DNA from: Candidatus Woesearchaeota archaeon
GTDB lineage: Archaea > Nanobdellota > Nanobdellia > Woesearchaeales > JACPJR01
Assembly (NCBI GenBank): GCA_016187565.1
Contig: JACPJR010000033.1
Span: 1 to 38,398, forward strand
Direction of reading: 5' to 3'
DNA: 38,398 nucleotides
Positions 31,056 to 38,398 of this stretch are shown piece after piece. The first letter of the stretch is position 1, and each line of letters starts with the position of its first letter. The notes under the pieces were generated by a model. It was not told the origin of the DNA and searched no databases. It saw nothing but the letters and a program-made list of their open reading frames with translations. The position numbers and the translations under genes were made by a program.

Positions 31056-31592
31056 CTACATGCTTTTGACAACATCCTCATCAAGCTGGACAATGTTCTC
31101 CTTGGTCTGGAGGTTCCTAAATTCTGGGTCAAGACTTACGTACACAAGATTATTTTGAAATCGCTTTATGAGAGGAACACCTTTTTGGATGACATTGGCA
31201 ATGTACTGCTCTACCATTTGAACGGTAAATCCGAGCTTACGGGCAACCTCAGCATACGAGAGAAATCCCTGTTCATGGGTATAGAGTACGAGAAACAATT
31301 CCTGCTCACGATGCGTTAACGGTTGAACAACATACTGCTGATGTCCTGATTTTGCTTTGGTCTGTCCAAGCAAGAGCATTAAACTATCAACCTTTTCAGC
31401 TACCTTTTCTATCTTGGCGTCAAGTGCACAGAGATACTCATAGTTTGTTTGAATCTCATTCGTGTTCTCGTTAATGGCATCAAGATGATCGTCAAATTCT
31501 TCACGAAAAGAATTGATCACCCGCTGAAAATCACGAACAGTGGCATCAAAGTCCTTTTGAGCGACGCCTCCTTTACCAAATAAAATAACCAA
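31056..31592 (-). CDS. Coiled-coil winged-HTH protein
   Basis: A 178-residue protein. Residues about 15-75 form a coiled coil with many Asn, Asp and Glu. Residues about 90-145 form an HTH: LTHREQELFLVLYTHEQGFL, then SYAEVARKLGFTVQMVEQYI. A short tail rich in Asp and Val ends the chain. No ATG suits. I chose the TTG at 31592, four bases after GGGGGTGAT; a TTG at 31607 lies before that site and is unlikely. It is divergent from the METTL5-like gene and convergent with the other HTH gene. Likely a regulator; its target is unknown. Confidence 0.75.
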   Translation of the reverse strand: MVILFGKGGVAQKDFDATVRDFQRVINSFREEFDDHLDAINENTNEIQTNYEYLCALDAKIEKVAEKVDSLMLLLGQTKAKSGHQQYVVQPLTHREQELFLVLYTHEQGFLSYAEVARKLGFTVQMVEQYIANVIQKGVPLIKRFQNNLVYVSLDPEFRNLQTKENIVQLDEDVVKSM

Positions 31593-31631
31593 CGATATCA
31601 CCCCCAATGTACTGTTATTTATCAGTATTGG

Positions 31632-31642
31632 TATATAAAAAC
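31632..31642. promoter_or_regulatory. TATA box, probably of the minus-strand HTH gene
   Basis: TATATAAAAAC reads as a TATA box on both strands (minus: GTTTTTATATA). Centred about 45 bases from the TTG start at 31592, it would give a short leader carrying GGGGGTGAT. Confidence 0.45.
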
Positions 31643-31663
31643 TTTTCGAAAGTCGTTCCGCTG

Positions 31664-31672
31664 TATAAAAAC
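31664..31672 (+). promoter_or_regulatory. TATA box of the METTL5-like gene
   Basis: TATAAAAAC, 30 bases after an identical word at 31634-31642, is centred about 32 bases before the ATG at 31700, predicting a very short or no leader. Confidence 0.5.
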
Positions 31673-31699
31673 CTTTTTATGGAGAGGGTTATTCTAATC

Positions 31700-32365
31700 A
31701 TGGTTATGACTTATAGACCAAGCATGAGTAAATCCCAACTGGCAGTTATGCTCTCAAAGCTTCACAGCTTTGACCTGCCAAATAATCAACTGGAACAATA
31801 CACAACTGATCCAGAGATTGCTGCCACTGTCCTCCACCTTGCAGCCCATTTTGGAGATATCACGGGAAAGAGCATCGTTGATTTGGGTTGTGGGACAGGT
31901 ATGTTAGGCATAGGAGCAAGCATCTTAGGAGCAAAAAAAGTAGTGGGGATTGATATTGATGAGGCTGCACTTCAGCAGGCAGCAATAAACAAGGAAAAGG
32001 CTGGTATTCCTGGTTCACGGATCATCTTCGTGCACCAAGATATCAAGGATATCAAAATCCCTCTGGGTATGGCGCAGATAGATACGATAGACACGGTTAT
32101 TGAAAACCCTCCTTTTGGTATTAAAAAATCACATGCAGATCGTTTTTTTTTAATGAAAGCAATGGAACTTGCTCCAGTTATTTACACGTTTCATAGCCTT
32201 GCCAGCCAAGGATTTATTGAAGCCCTGAGTAAAGATCACAACTACAACATAACCCATCAGTGGGCATTTGATTTTCCTCTGAAAGCAACCTATGCTTATC
32301 ATCAGCGAAGAATCCATCGCATTAAGGTAGGGTGTTGGAGATTAGAGAAGATAGACAAGCCATAG
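31700..32365 (+). CDS. METTL5-like SAM-dependent methyltransferase
   Basis: A 221-residue class I methyltransferase. SKSQLAVMLSKLHSF and QLEQYTTDPEIAA at the N terminus, the SAM motif SIVDLGCGTGMLGIGASILG, VVGIDIDEAAL and the catalytic NPPFGIKKSHADRFFL are the METTL5 pattern. In eukaryotes METTL5 makes m6A in 18S rRNA; archaeal members are assumed to act on rRNA or another nucleic acid. The start is chosen from the TATA position and the family N terminus; in-frame ATGs at 31706 and 31724 are possible. The gene converges with the P-loop kinase, stops 5 bases apart. Confidence 0.88.
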   Translation: MVMTYRPSMSKSQLAVMLSKLHSFDLPNNQLEQYTTDPEIAATVLHLAAHFGDITGKSIVDLGCGTGMLGIGASILGAKKVVGIDIDEAALQQAAINKEKAGIPGSRIIFVHQDIKDIKIPLGMAQIDTIDTVIENPPFGIKKSHADRFFLMKAMELAPVIYTFHSLASQGFIEALSKDHNYNITHQWAFDFPLKATYAYHQRRIHRIKVGCWRLEKIDKP

Positions 32366-32370
32366 TCTTA

Positions 32371-32985
32371 TTAACGTGTGATGGCTGTTCTCATAGACTC
32401 AACCGTTTTACCGAATGTTTGGCATGTGTTAATGATGGTAACCCCATGCCGCACGGCTTCTTCAAGGAGGTAATCTTGGATCCATCGTATTCGTTCAAAA
32501 TTTGTTTGAAAGGTAGTCAACAACTCTGAGTGATGCCCAGCCTTTGCAGTAAATCTTTTTAGATGAGTTTCATTATCACTAACATAGAGAAGTATTGCTC
32601 TTACATCAGTACCCTGATCTCGATAATCCATAACGGTTGTAGGAATAATATGAACCCCTTCAACAACAAGCCCGTTTTTTGTCTCAACAGCAAAGTTAAA
32701 AGCAGTTCGAACATAGGGGTCAAGTGCCTCTCGGTAATCCCTAAATCCCTGAATAACATGCTTTTGCGTTGGCTCACCAAAGCGTCGCCAACACTCATAA
32801 CTATCGTACCTAAACCGCTCATCATCAGGATGTTCAAATCGATAAGGACCTTTAAGGTAGTCAGTGCCTAGGACATTTACCTCTTGTTCAAGGCCTTCTC
32901 TTAGCATAGATCCAACTATATGCGATAAAGTACTTTTTCCGCAAGCATTAACACCATACAGTGTGACCACGAATCCTTCTGACAT
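32371..32985 (-). CDS. P-loop kinase, possibly 2-phosphoglycerate kinase-like
   Basis: A 204-residue single-domain P-loop protein. Walker A is YGVNACGKSTLSHIVG near the N terminus. TDYLKGPYRFEHPDDERF and VVEGVHIIPTTV give the Asp and acceptor-binding segments, and HLKRFTAKAGHH is lid-like. The layout resembles 2-phosphoglycerate kinase-like and other small AAA_33-type kinases. The substrate is not certain. I chose the ATG at 32985: the TATA box (33004-33015) then lies about 26 bases upstream, predicting a leaderless start. The ATG at 32991 is two codons longer. Confidence 0.75.
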   Translation of the reverse strand: MSEGFVVTLYGVNACGKSTLSHIVGSMLREGLEQEVNVLGTDYLKGPYRFEHPDDERFRYDSYECWRRFGEPTQKHVIQGFRDYREALDPYVRTAFNFAVETKNGLVVEGVHIIPTTVMDYRDQGTDVRAILLYVSDNETHLKRFTAKAGHHSELLTTFQTNFERIRWIQDYLLEEAVRHGVTIINTCQTFGKTVESMRTAITR

Positions 32986-33003
32986 GGGCATCTAAAACCG
33001 GGG

Positions 33004-33015
33004 GTTATATTAAAT
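33004..33015 (-). promoter_or_regulatory. TATA box of the P-loop kinase gene
   Basis: The minus strand reads AATTTAATATAA, centred about 25 bases upstream of the ATG at 32985. Confidence 0.5.
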
Positions 33016-33080
33016 TTAACTACTTTACAGATGTCAATTTTTCCTTGTAGAGGGGGTTCGGTAGTCATTCTCCCATAATC

Positions 33081-33139
33081 AAATGAGGAATAACACCAAA
33101 AAACATAAAACGCAAAGGTTTTTAAATGAGTCCTCATTT
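33081..33139. promoter_or_regulatory. rpoL promoter with inverted AAATGAGGA motifs
   Basis: TTTTTAAATG (33118-33127) is a TATA box about 26 bases before the rpoL ATG. Overlapping it is an inverted repeat AAATGAG-tc-CTCATTT (33124-33139). The word AAATGAGGA (33081-33089) reappears in reverse complement at 33131-33139. A factor bound at 33124-33139 would block the promoter. Confidence 0.5.
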
Positions 33140-33148
33140 CTCCCCTGC

Positions 33149-33427
33149 ATGGAAATGCGTATTCTCGAGGATAATAAGAAGCGATTGGTGTTTGAATTAA
33201 AAGGAGTACAGCATACATTTATGAACTCCTTGAAACAAGAGCTTCGAAATGACGAGCACGTAACCGTTACTAGTTATAACATTTCTCATCAATTGGTAAG
33301 CGAACCGCTATGCATTCTTGAGACTGATGGCAAAGATCCGCGAACAACTCTCGTTGATGCTGCAAAACACTTACAAAAGGCAAACGAGAAGTTTGAAAAG
33401 GCAGTTGCAAAGGATCTCAAGAAGTAG
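33149..33427 (+). CDS. rpoL: DNA-directed RNA polymerase subunit L
   Basis: A 92-residue Rpb11/RpoL subunit, which dimerises with RpoD (Rpb3) to start polymerase assembly. MEMRILEDNKKRLVFELKG, GVQHTFMNSLKQELR, VTSYNISHQLVSEPL and the C-terminal helix LVDAAKHLQKANEKFEK match the family and its length. I chose the ATG at 33149 because the TATA box lies 26 bases upstream and the family starts here; upstream codons in frame are not family-like. TTTTTTT follows the stop. Confidence 0.93.
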   Translation: MEMRILEDNKKRLVFELKGVQHTFMNSLKQELRNDEHVTVTSYNISHQLVSEPLCILETDGKDPRTTLVDAAKHLQKANEKFEKAVAKDLKK

Positions 33428-33434
33428 TTTTTTT
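33428..33434 (+). terminator. Oligo-T terminator after rpoL
   Basis: Seven T immediately after the TAG stop. Confidence 0.55.
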
Positions 33435-33494
33435 CTCGTCCACCATTTATTTTCATAGGTCAGTAATGGTTATTATCTCGTTGTAGTGATCCCG

Positions 33495-34466
33495 ATGGCA
33501 GCATTACTTGTTGACGGACTGTGTAAAGCATATGTATCTCATGGACAGCAGTACCAAGCAGTCAATGATATCTCTTTTCAGATTGCAGAGGGAGAGATGT
33601 TTGGTTTGCTCGGGCCAAATGGGGCAGGAAAGACAACAACAATCAATATCATTGCAGGCATCTTAAAAAAGGATAAGGGAACAATCCGTATTCTTGGAAA
33701 GGATCCTGAACATCACCATCATGTCAGAACTCAGATGAATATCTGTTCTGCTTATTTTGGACTTTCTGATATTCTCAGTGTTAATGAAAATCTCCAAATC
33801 TATGCACGTTTATACCATGTGCAGAAACCTCAGCAAAAGATTGATGCATTACTCGCTACCTTTGGCATGCTTCATTTACGGCATAAGAAAACAAACACCT
33901 TAAGTAGTGGTGAGCGTACACGGCTTTCGCTCTGCAAAGGACTCCTCAACGATCCTAAACTTCTCCTTCTCGATGAATGTACGGTTGGCTTAGACCCTGA
34001 TATTGCAGAAAGGACAAGAAATGTCATTAAAGAATACCAACAAAAACACAAAGCAGCAATTCTTTTTACCTCGCACTATATGTATGAAGTTGAAGCGCTT
34101 TGCGATCGTATTGCATTTCTCATCAACGGTAAAATTATCAAAATTGATACTGCAGATAAGCTAAAAGAGCTCATTAAAATGCAACAGGTCGAGATCTACT
34201 TTCTGAATGCAGATAAAAATCTCAAGAAACTCTTTCAAGACAAAGGTATTGATGTTTTGTTCCTTAATGAAACAACGGTACGCTTTGATATTCATGCGAA
34301 GGGAACACGACTCTATGCATTAATGAACACTCTTTTTAAGAATGGGTATAAGATCAGTGATCTGCGTATTAAACGTCCGACACTTGAGGACGTGTTCATT
34401 AAAATTACGCGTCATGCTCATGATACTGCTCATCCTGGCAAAACGAGTAATGCAGGTGATCGTTGA
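33495..34466 (+). CDS. ABC-2 type exporter ATPase
   Basis: A 323-residue ATPase of the ABC-2 (NodI/DrrA-like) family. Walker A LLGPNGAGKTTTINIIAG, Q-loop region, signature TLSSGERTRLSLCKG, Walker B LLLLDECTVGLDPD and H-loop LFTSHYMYEVEAL are all present. Walker B carries Glu-Cys where Glu-Pro is usual. A DUF4162-like C-terminal domain (about 225-310) ends TLEDVFIKITR. I chose the ATG at 33495 over the GTG at 33486. Its end overlaps the permease start (TGATG), so they form one transporter, perhaps exporting drugs, lipids or polysaccharide. Confidence 0.92.
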   Translation: MAALLVDGLCKAYVSHGQQYQAVNDISFQIAEGEMFGLLGPNGAGKTTTINIIAGILKKDKGTIRILGKDPEHHHHVRTQMNICSAYFGLSDILSVNENLQIYARLYHVQKPQQKIDALLATFGMLHLRHKKTNTLSSGERTRLSLCKGLLNDPKLLLLDECTVGLDPDIAERTRNVIKEYQQKHKAAILFTSHYMYEVEALCDRIAFLINGKIIKIDTADKLKELIKMQQVEIYFLNADKNLKKLFQDKGIDVLFLNETTVRFDIHAKGTRLYALMNTLFKNGYKISDLRIKRPTLEDVFIKITRHAHDTAHPGKTSNAGDR

Positions 34467-35251
34467 TGAAATGGTATCGCATTAAAGCATTACTTTTAAA
34501 GTACTGGTACCTTACAAAAAACAGGCTAGACCGTCTTTTTGATGTTATCTACTGGCCATTAATCGATGTCTTTATCTGGGGATTTGCGATTTATTTTATT
34601 GAGTCGATCAGTGAGGTAAGTGTGCTGAGCATGATCATGGGAGGCATTATTCTCTGGGTTTTTATCTGGCGGGCGTGCCAGGATTTAGTTGTTTATGTCC
34701 TTGAGGATTTTTGGTCACGAAATGTGTATAACTTATTCACCTCTCCCATAACAAGTATGGAGCTTGTTGCATCGCTCATGATTTTCAGTCTGCTCCGAGC
34801 AGCAGCAACTTTTCTGATTATGTGGATTCTAACGGCAGTCGTCTATGCCTTTGATATTACAACACTTGGCCTATTACCCTTTGTTGTTTCCATTCCTGTT
34901 CTTGTACTTTTCGGATGGGTTCTTGGCATATTTATCACTGCACTTATTTTTATTTTTGGAAAAAGTATCCAGGTTTTTGCATGGAGTATCGTCTGGGTTA
35001 TCCAGCCATTCAGCTGTGTTTTCTATCCTTTAGCAGCGCTTCCTGAATGGGCACAGAGCATTGCTATCCTCTTTCCAACAACGCATGTTTTCGAGAATCT
35101 TCGTCAATCCATTACGACTGGAACAATGAACTGGCCAAGTATTGGATATGCTTATGTTGTTAGTGTCATACTCCTTGTTCTTGTCAGCCTCTTTTTCCAG
35201 TATGCACTAGAACGAGCCAAAAAAACAGGATTACTCTGTCGGTATGAGTAA
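34466..35251 (+). CDS. ABC-2 type exporter permease
   Basis: A 261-residue membrane protein with about six helices in the ABC-2 pattern. It starts MKWYRIKALLLKYWYLTKNR, an amphipathic entry helix. YWPLIDVFIWGFAIYFIE, FTSPITSMELV and PLAALPEWAQSIAILFPTTH, shortly before the last helices, are typical. The start is set by AGGTGATC inside the end of the ATPase gene, with a TGATG overlap. No substrate is evident. Confidence 0.9.
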   Translation: MKWYRIKALLLKYWYLTKNRLDRLFDVIYWPLIDVFIWGFAIYFIESISEVSVLSMIMGGIILWVFIWRACQDLVVYVLEDFWSRNVYNLFTSPITSMELVASLMIFSLLRAAATFLIMWILTAVVYAFDITTLGLLPFVVSIPVLVLFGWVLGIFITALIFIFGKSIQVFAWSIVWVIQPFSCVFYPLAALPEWAQSIAILFPTTHVFENLRQSITTGTMNWPSIGYAYVVSVILLVLVSLFFQYALERAKKTGLLCRYE

Positions 35252-35357
35252 ACACAGTCACTAGGCTGAAATCCTCAAATTCCTTGTCAGCAGGCGCTAT
35301 ATCCGCATGTTGGTTTCTGACACTTACGATGATACAACTCTTGTGCGCACAACAGAA

Positions 35358-36257
35358 CTATCTGTTTTTTCTTCTTCGTCTGAACTCCTCAGGCTTAAAT
35401 CTACCGGGGTAGGCATTCTCTATAACTACAGCAGGAGAATTATTGCAAGCAACAAGTACCCTTGTTAGCCGATGTTTTCTGAGAAATCGTGTTGTTATGG
35501 TTGTGGGTATTTGAGAGATGGGGATCTTTAATTTCTCTTCAATGAGCCATTTCGTTGCTTCTCGTACATGACGTTTCCCTTGTTCTCCTTCCCAATATCT
35601 TTTGGGAGCCCATCTAAATTCCCATGGATGAAATCGTCCAGGATATGCTTCTTCGATTGCATCAAAATACCACCTCTTGTGGAAGTTATCGAGGATTCCT
35701 CCTAAATTATGTTCATAAAAGGAGGCGGACGTCAGGTTTTTCGGCACGTCTCCAAGACGGCGGATATGTAACCGTTCATGGATCAGCCAATGGACAGCCT
35801 CTATGCGATGCTTTTGTTGTTTCCAATAGTTTTCTGAAATATAGGCCATCTGCCACGGTTTAAACCGACCAGGATAGGCATTATTAATAACAGCATGCAA
35901 TGAATGAAAACCAACATGGAGCATACTAAGCAACTTATATTCTTGTAGGAAAAAGCGAGTAAACCATGAGGGAAATCGCTCTATGTTTTTCAATCGTAAT
36001 TTCTCCTCAATCAAATACCGAATCAATATTTTCGCATGGCGTTTCCCATCAAATTTCCAAAAACCTAAAGGGAATTGTTTACGATGGCCAGCCAGAATTT
36101 CTTCATAGATCTTAATGACTTCATACTGAGAGTACTTCTTTAGTGAACGGATATGATAGGGACAAACAAGGAGACGTTGTCTGTTAATACTTACTCTTTT
36201 CCTTCCACAGAAGACACATTGTTGTTTTTCTTTCGGGAAATTAAAGGGTCGGGTCAT
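35358..36257 (-). CDS. Zinc-finger protein with three AYPGRF-type repeats (DUF4046-like)
   Basis: A 299-residue basic protein. A CVFC...CPYH zinc-finger-like knuckle (14-35) is followed by three repeats of about 77 residues. Each repeat runs: aromatic-Trp, Arg...Ala..WLIEEKL, Pro, Thr..Phe, then a helix and the closing AYPGRF (127-132, 204-209, 282-287) with KPWxF or HPWEF. I recall this repeat from DUF4046-type proteins of bacteria; a function is not established. The basic charge, the finger and the helical repeats suggest nucleic-acid binding, as inference. Its ATG lies inside the last codons of the surface-protein gene, overlapping by 17 bases, so the two are translationally coupled. Confidence 0.8.
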   Translation of the reverse strand: MTRPFNFPKEKQQCVFCGRKRVSINRQRLLVCPYHIRSLKKYSQYEVIKIYEEILAGHRKQFPLGFWKFDGKRHAKILIRYLIEEKLRLKNIERFPSWFTRFFLQEYKLLSMLHVGFHSLHAVINNAYPGRFKPWQMAYISENYWKQQKHRIEAVHWLIHERLHIRRLGDVPKNLTSASFYEHNLGGILDNFHKRWYFDAIEEAYPGRFHPWEFRWAPKRYWEGEQGKRHVREATKWLIEEKLKIPISQIPTTITTRFLRKHRLTRVLVACNNSPAVVIENAYPGRFKPEEFRRRRKNR

Positions 36258-38398
36258 TGGTCAACACCTTTTTTTTCTTTTGCCTTAGGTACTTAACACC
36301 ACTGAACACAATGAGTAAGGCCGTAAACCCAAAGAGCATCAAGAGATCCCCCTTAGGTATGATAAACGTCCATGGCTCTGGCTGAGGTTCAGTCATATTA
36401 CTCGGTACAACCAGTGGACGTTCAATTTCTGGCTCTTTGGGCCCTTCTTCTTGTAGAAGCACTACCTCTTGCACAGGCTCAGGTTCTTGTTCCACAGGAG
36501 GAGTTTCCACGACAACGGGTTCTGGTTTCTTGCCGGCAATCGCAAAATAGCTGAAGCCTGGTGTTTCAGCTTGGTACGTAACAGCCAATGACGTTTCATC
36601 TATCTTCCTGGTCGGCAATGCAACCCAATCACTGGTATAACGATAGACAACAACATCAGCAGCAGAAAGTCCATTAGCATCCAGCCATGCCTTTTCAACA
36701 GCAACGTGGAAGGTAACGTCTTTAAACGAACTGCTGTCCATATTCTTGGTCTGCACCTGTAGATAATAATACAACAAGCCTGAAACACTCCCATACAACC
36801 CTACGGGCCTATTAGCATACGTGGTTATGCTGATTTCTGGGTGTTCCATTGCCTTTTTAGTGGTGAACGACAACTCTTTAATCGCAATAGTGTTATCATA
36901 GATCCTCCAGGTGATTTCAGCATTCGCATCAAGCTTATCCCATGCCCGCGAAACCTTTGGTTCGGTTTGCACGATCGTAACAATAGGGGCATTACCACCA
37001 CCCTGCTCTCCCACCGGACATTCACCACAATCTACCGGACAGGAAGAGCAGCTTTCTCCGGTGTCGCACCTTGTATCACCACAGTAACTGGCATTAGTCT
37101 GGGCACTGTTGTTGACCCACGTGGTATTAACATTGCCGTAATGATCAACGCTCAACACGCTCAACATATAGACGCTGTTTGCTAATAAGTTAGACGCTGT
37201 GTACTGATGATCCGGTGCATACACGGCGGTGAGGTAACTGCCATTGAGATACACTAAACTGTGGTTATAATCTCCATTCGCATTGCTCCAGTTCCATTGT
37301 AACCAGCTCGAATCTCGGTTGATAACCAATAAGTTGCTAATGGTTCCCGGTGCAGTCGTATCTACTGCTGTTGCGGTGGTTTGATTAACCCAGCTGGTGT
37401 TGATGTTGCCACTATGATCCACGGTTCGTGTGCTTAACGTGTAGTTCGTATTGTTCTGTAAGCCTAAGGCAGTGTAGTTATGCATCGTATAACTCACATT
37501 TGCCACAAAGCTGCCATTTACGTAAAGCTCGACATGGTTGTAGTCACTTTCATTCGGGTTAGTCCAGTTCCACGTAATGCTCAAATCAGTTACTGAAACA
37601 TTGGTCAGGTTAGTTATCGTACCTGGTGGTGTCGTATCAGGTACGGCATTGGTGCTAGCGGTGTTATTGACAAACGTCGTGTTGACATTACCGGCATGAT
37701 CGACCGTTCTCATACTTACGGTGTAATTCGTGCTGTTGGTTAAACCCGTAGCAACGTAATTATTTGTAGGAGAACTCACATTGGCCAGCCAGCTGTTGTT
37801 CAACCACACTTCAGTATGGTTAAAGTCATCGTTTGTTGGATTGCTCCAGTTCCACTGAATCCAACTCAAGCCTGTACTCTCATTTGTTAAATTGGTAATA
37901 CTTCCCGGTGAGGTCATGTCAACCGTAAAGCTTTTGTTAGTATCTCCAACGTCAGTGTTGGCTGCATCGCCATCCAACGATTCAGTATCATAAGCTTCAC
38001 AGTTCCAGCCGTACATACCTTCACCAAGATTGGTCAGATTAAACGAGACTGACGATGCATTTCCACTAATATTCTGCGTTTGGTTAATGGCAGCTACGCC
38101 ACTCTGGTTCGTGTATAAAGAGATATTGTACAGATTGTTACTCGGATCAGTTGCACTGCAATTTAGGGTCATATTACCGGTATTGCTCCACACACCTTGC
38201 TGCGTATCCAACGAAACTGTAGGGCTTCCATCAAGAACCGTTATACTTGTTGTTGCTTTCTGCACCTGTCCCACTGAGTCATTCCCGAACAACGATAGGT
38301 AAACCGTGTAACTTGCAGAAGATGGACTCTTGGCGTACAAGGATTCGTTCAGCATAAGCGAGTAATTACTTCCTGCTGATGTTAACGTCCCTGCACGA
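36241..38398 (-). CDS. Surface protein with FN3-like repeats and a PGF-pre-PGF domain (5' end outside window)
   Basis: At least 718 residues; the frame stays open to the window edge, so the N terminus, presumably with a signal peptide, is missing. It shows an Ig-like part, then three FN3-like repeats of about 90 residues, each opening PGTITNLTN or similar, with a WNWSNP/WNWTNP strand and closing VDHxGNVNTTWVNN. N-x-S/T sites are very dense. A Cys-rich knot CGDTRCDTGESCSSCP follows. Then comes a PGF-pre-PGF-type domain (AVEKAWLDANGLSAADVVVY, TPGFSYFAIAG), a Pro/Glu-rich stalk and a transmembrane helix (LLMLFGFTALLIVFSGVKYL) with a Lys-rich cytoplasmic end. It is a glycosylated cell-surface protein, probably adhesive or S-layer-linked. 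Confidence 0.88.
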   Translation of the reverse strand, partial: RAGTLTSAGSNYSLMLNESLYAKSPSSASYTVYLSLFGNDSVGQVQKATTSITVLDGSPTVSLDTQQGVWSNTGNMTLNCSATDPSNNLYNISLYTNQSGVAAINQTQNISGNASSVSFNLTNLGEGMYGWNCEAYDTESLDGDAANTDVGDTNKSFTVDMTSPGSITNLTNESTGLSWIQWNWSNPTNDDFNHTEVWLNNSWLANVSSPTNNYVATGLTNSTNYTVSMRTVDHAGNVNTTFVNNTASTNAVPDTTPPGTITNLTNVSVTDLSITWNWTNPNESDYNHVELYVNGSFVANVSYTMHNYTALGLQNNTNYTLSTRTVDHSGNINTSWVNQTTATAVDTTAPGTISNLLVINRDSSWLQWNWSNANGDYNHSLVYLNGSYLTAVYAPDHQYTASNLLANSVYMLSVLSVDHYGNVNTTWVNNSAQTNASYCGDTRCDTGESCSSCPVDCGECPVGEQGGGNAPIVTIVQTEPKVSRAWDKLDANAEITWRIYDNTIAIKELSFTTKKAMEHPEISITTYANRPVGLYGSVSGLLYYYLQVQTKNMDSSSFKDVTFHVAVEKAWLDANGLSAADVVVYRYTSDWVALPTRKIDETSLAVTYQAETPGFSYFAIAGKKPEPVVVETPPVEQEPEPVQEVVLLQEEGPKEPEIERPLVVPSNMTEPQPEPWTFIIPKGDLLMLFGFTALLIVFSGVKYLRQKKKKVLTNDPTL

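Noticed and set aside
35252-35357. Small RNA in the gap between the exporter permease and the zinc-finger gene.
   Set aside because: Only imperfect box-like words; no consistent fold or promoter.
1-38398. CRISPR arrays, insertion sequences, inteins, rRNA genes.
   Set aside because: No regularly spaced repeats, transposase, intein splicing motifs or rRNA sequence were seen.

Overview
The window is archaeal. It carries the Nop5 and fibrillarin proteins of the C/D-box RNP, a complete A-type (A1Ao) ATP synthase operon, RNA polymerase subunit L, TrmB- and HxlR-type regulators, and tRNA genes interrupted by bulge-helix-bulge introns. TATA boxes of the form TTTAAA or TTTATATA lie about 26-28 bases upstream of several start codons. 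Small proteins, Asn/Lys-rich sequence, odd tRNA introns and an N-terminally truncated Nop5 fit a DPANN-like lineage (Woesearchaeota or a relative). That placement is inference; no 16S gene is present.

Layout. 1-522: a GC-rich multi-hairpin element, then the orphan swivel domain of a PEP-utilising enzyme. 495-3752 (minus): a five-gene unit nop5, AIM24-like, small membrane protein, flpA, tatD. 3819-8123 (minus): proC, proA and a fused LeuC-LeuD-type hydro-lyase. 8221-9032: a Cys-rich protein divergent from an HxlR regulator. 9078-9259: tRNA-Val and tRNA-Gly. 9365-15098: a glycine-cleavage block with a GcvT-SHMT fusion, GcvPA and GcvPB. 15143-17587 (minus): an SsuABC/TauABC-like importer, divergent from a TrmB regulator (17697-18410). 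18418-27038 (minus): ATP synthase genes in the order H-I-K-E-C-F-A-B-D. 27121-27427: two intron-containing tRNAs (Ile with two introns, Glu with one in the D-loop). 27548-31592: a secreted GExH protein, a Cys-flanked membrane protein, a small coiled-coil protein and two helix-turn-helix regulators, separated by two repeat- and hairpin-rich gaps. 31700-35251: a METTL5-like methyltransferase, a P-loop kinase, rpoL and an ABC-2 exporter. 35358-38398 (minus): a three-repeat zinc-finger protein overlapping the end of a large FN3-type surface protein that runs off the window.

How the genes work together. GcvT, SHMT, GcvPA and GcvPB together would turn two glycines into serine, CO2 and ammonia through methylene-folate. 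Fusing the enzyme that makes methylene-THF to the one that uses it is the most striking feature of the window. GcvH and the lipoamide dehydrogenase are not here. The proline genes lack a glutamate 5-kinase. The fused hydro-lyase that follows them and the gcv proteins share an Arg-rich, Lys-poor composition that differs from their Lys-rich neighbours, which hints at acquisition from another source. First genes of several transcripts look leaderless, while internal genes carry strong GGAGGTGAT-like Shine-Dalgarno sites; this was used to set many starts.
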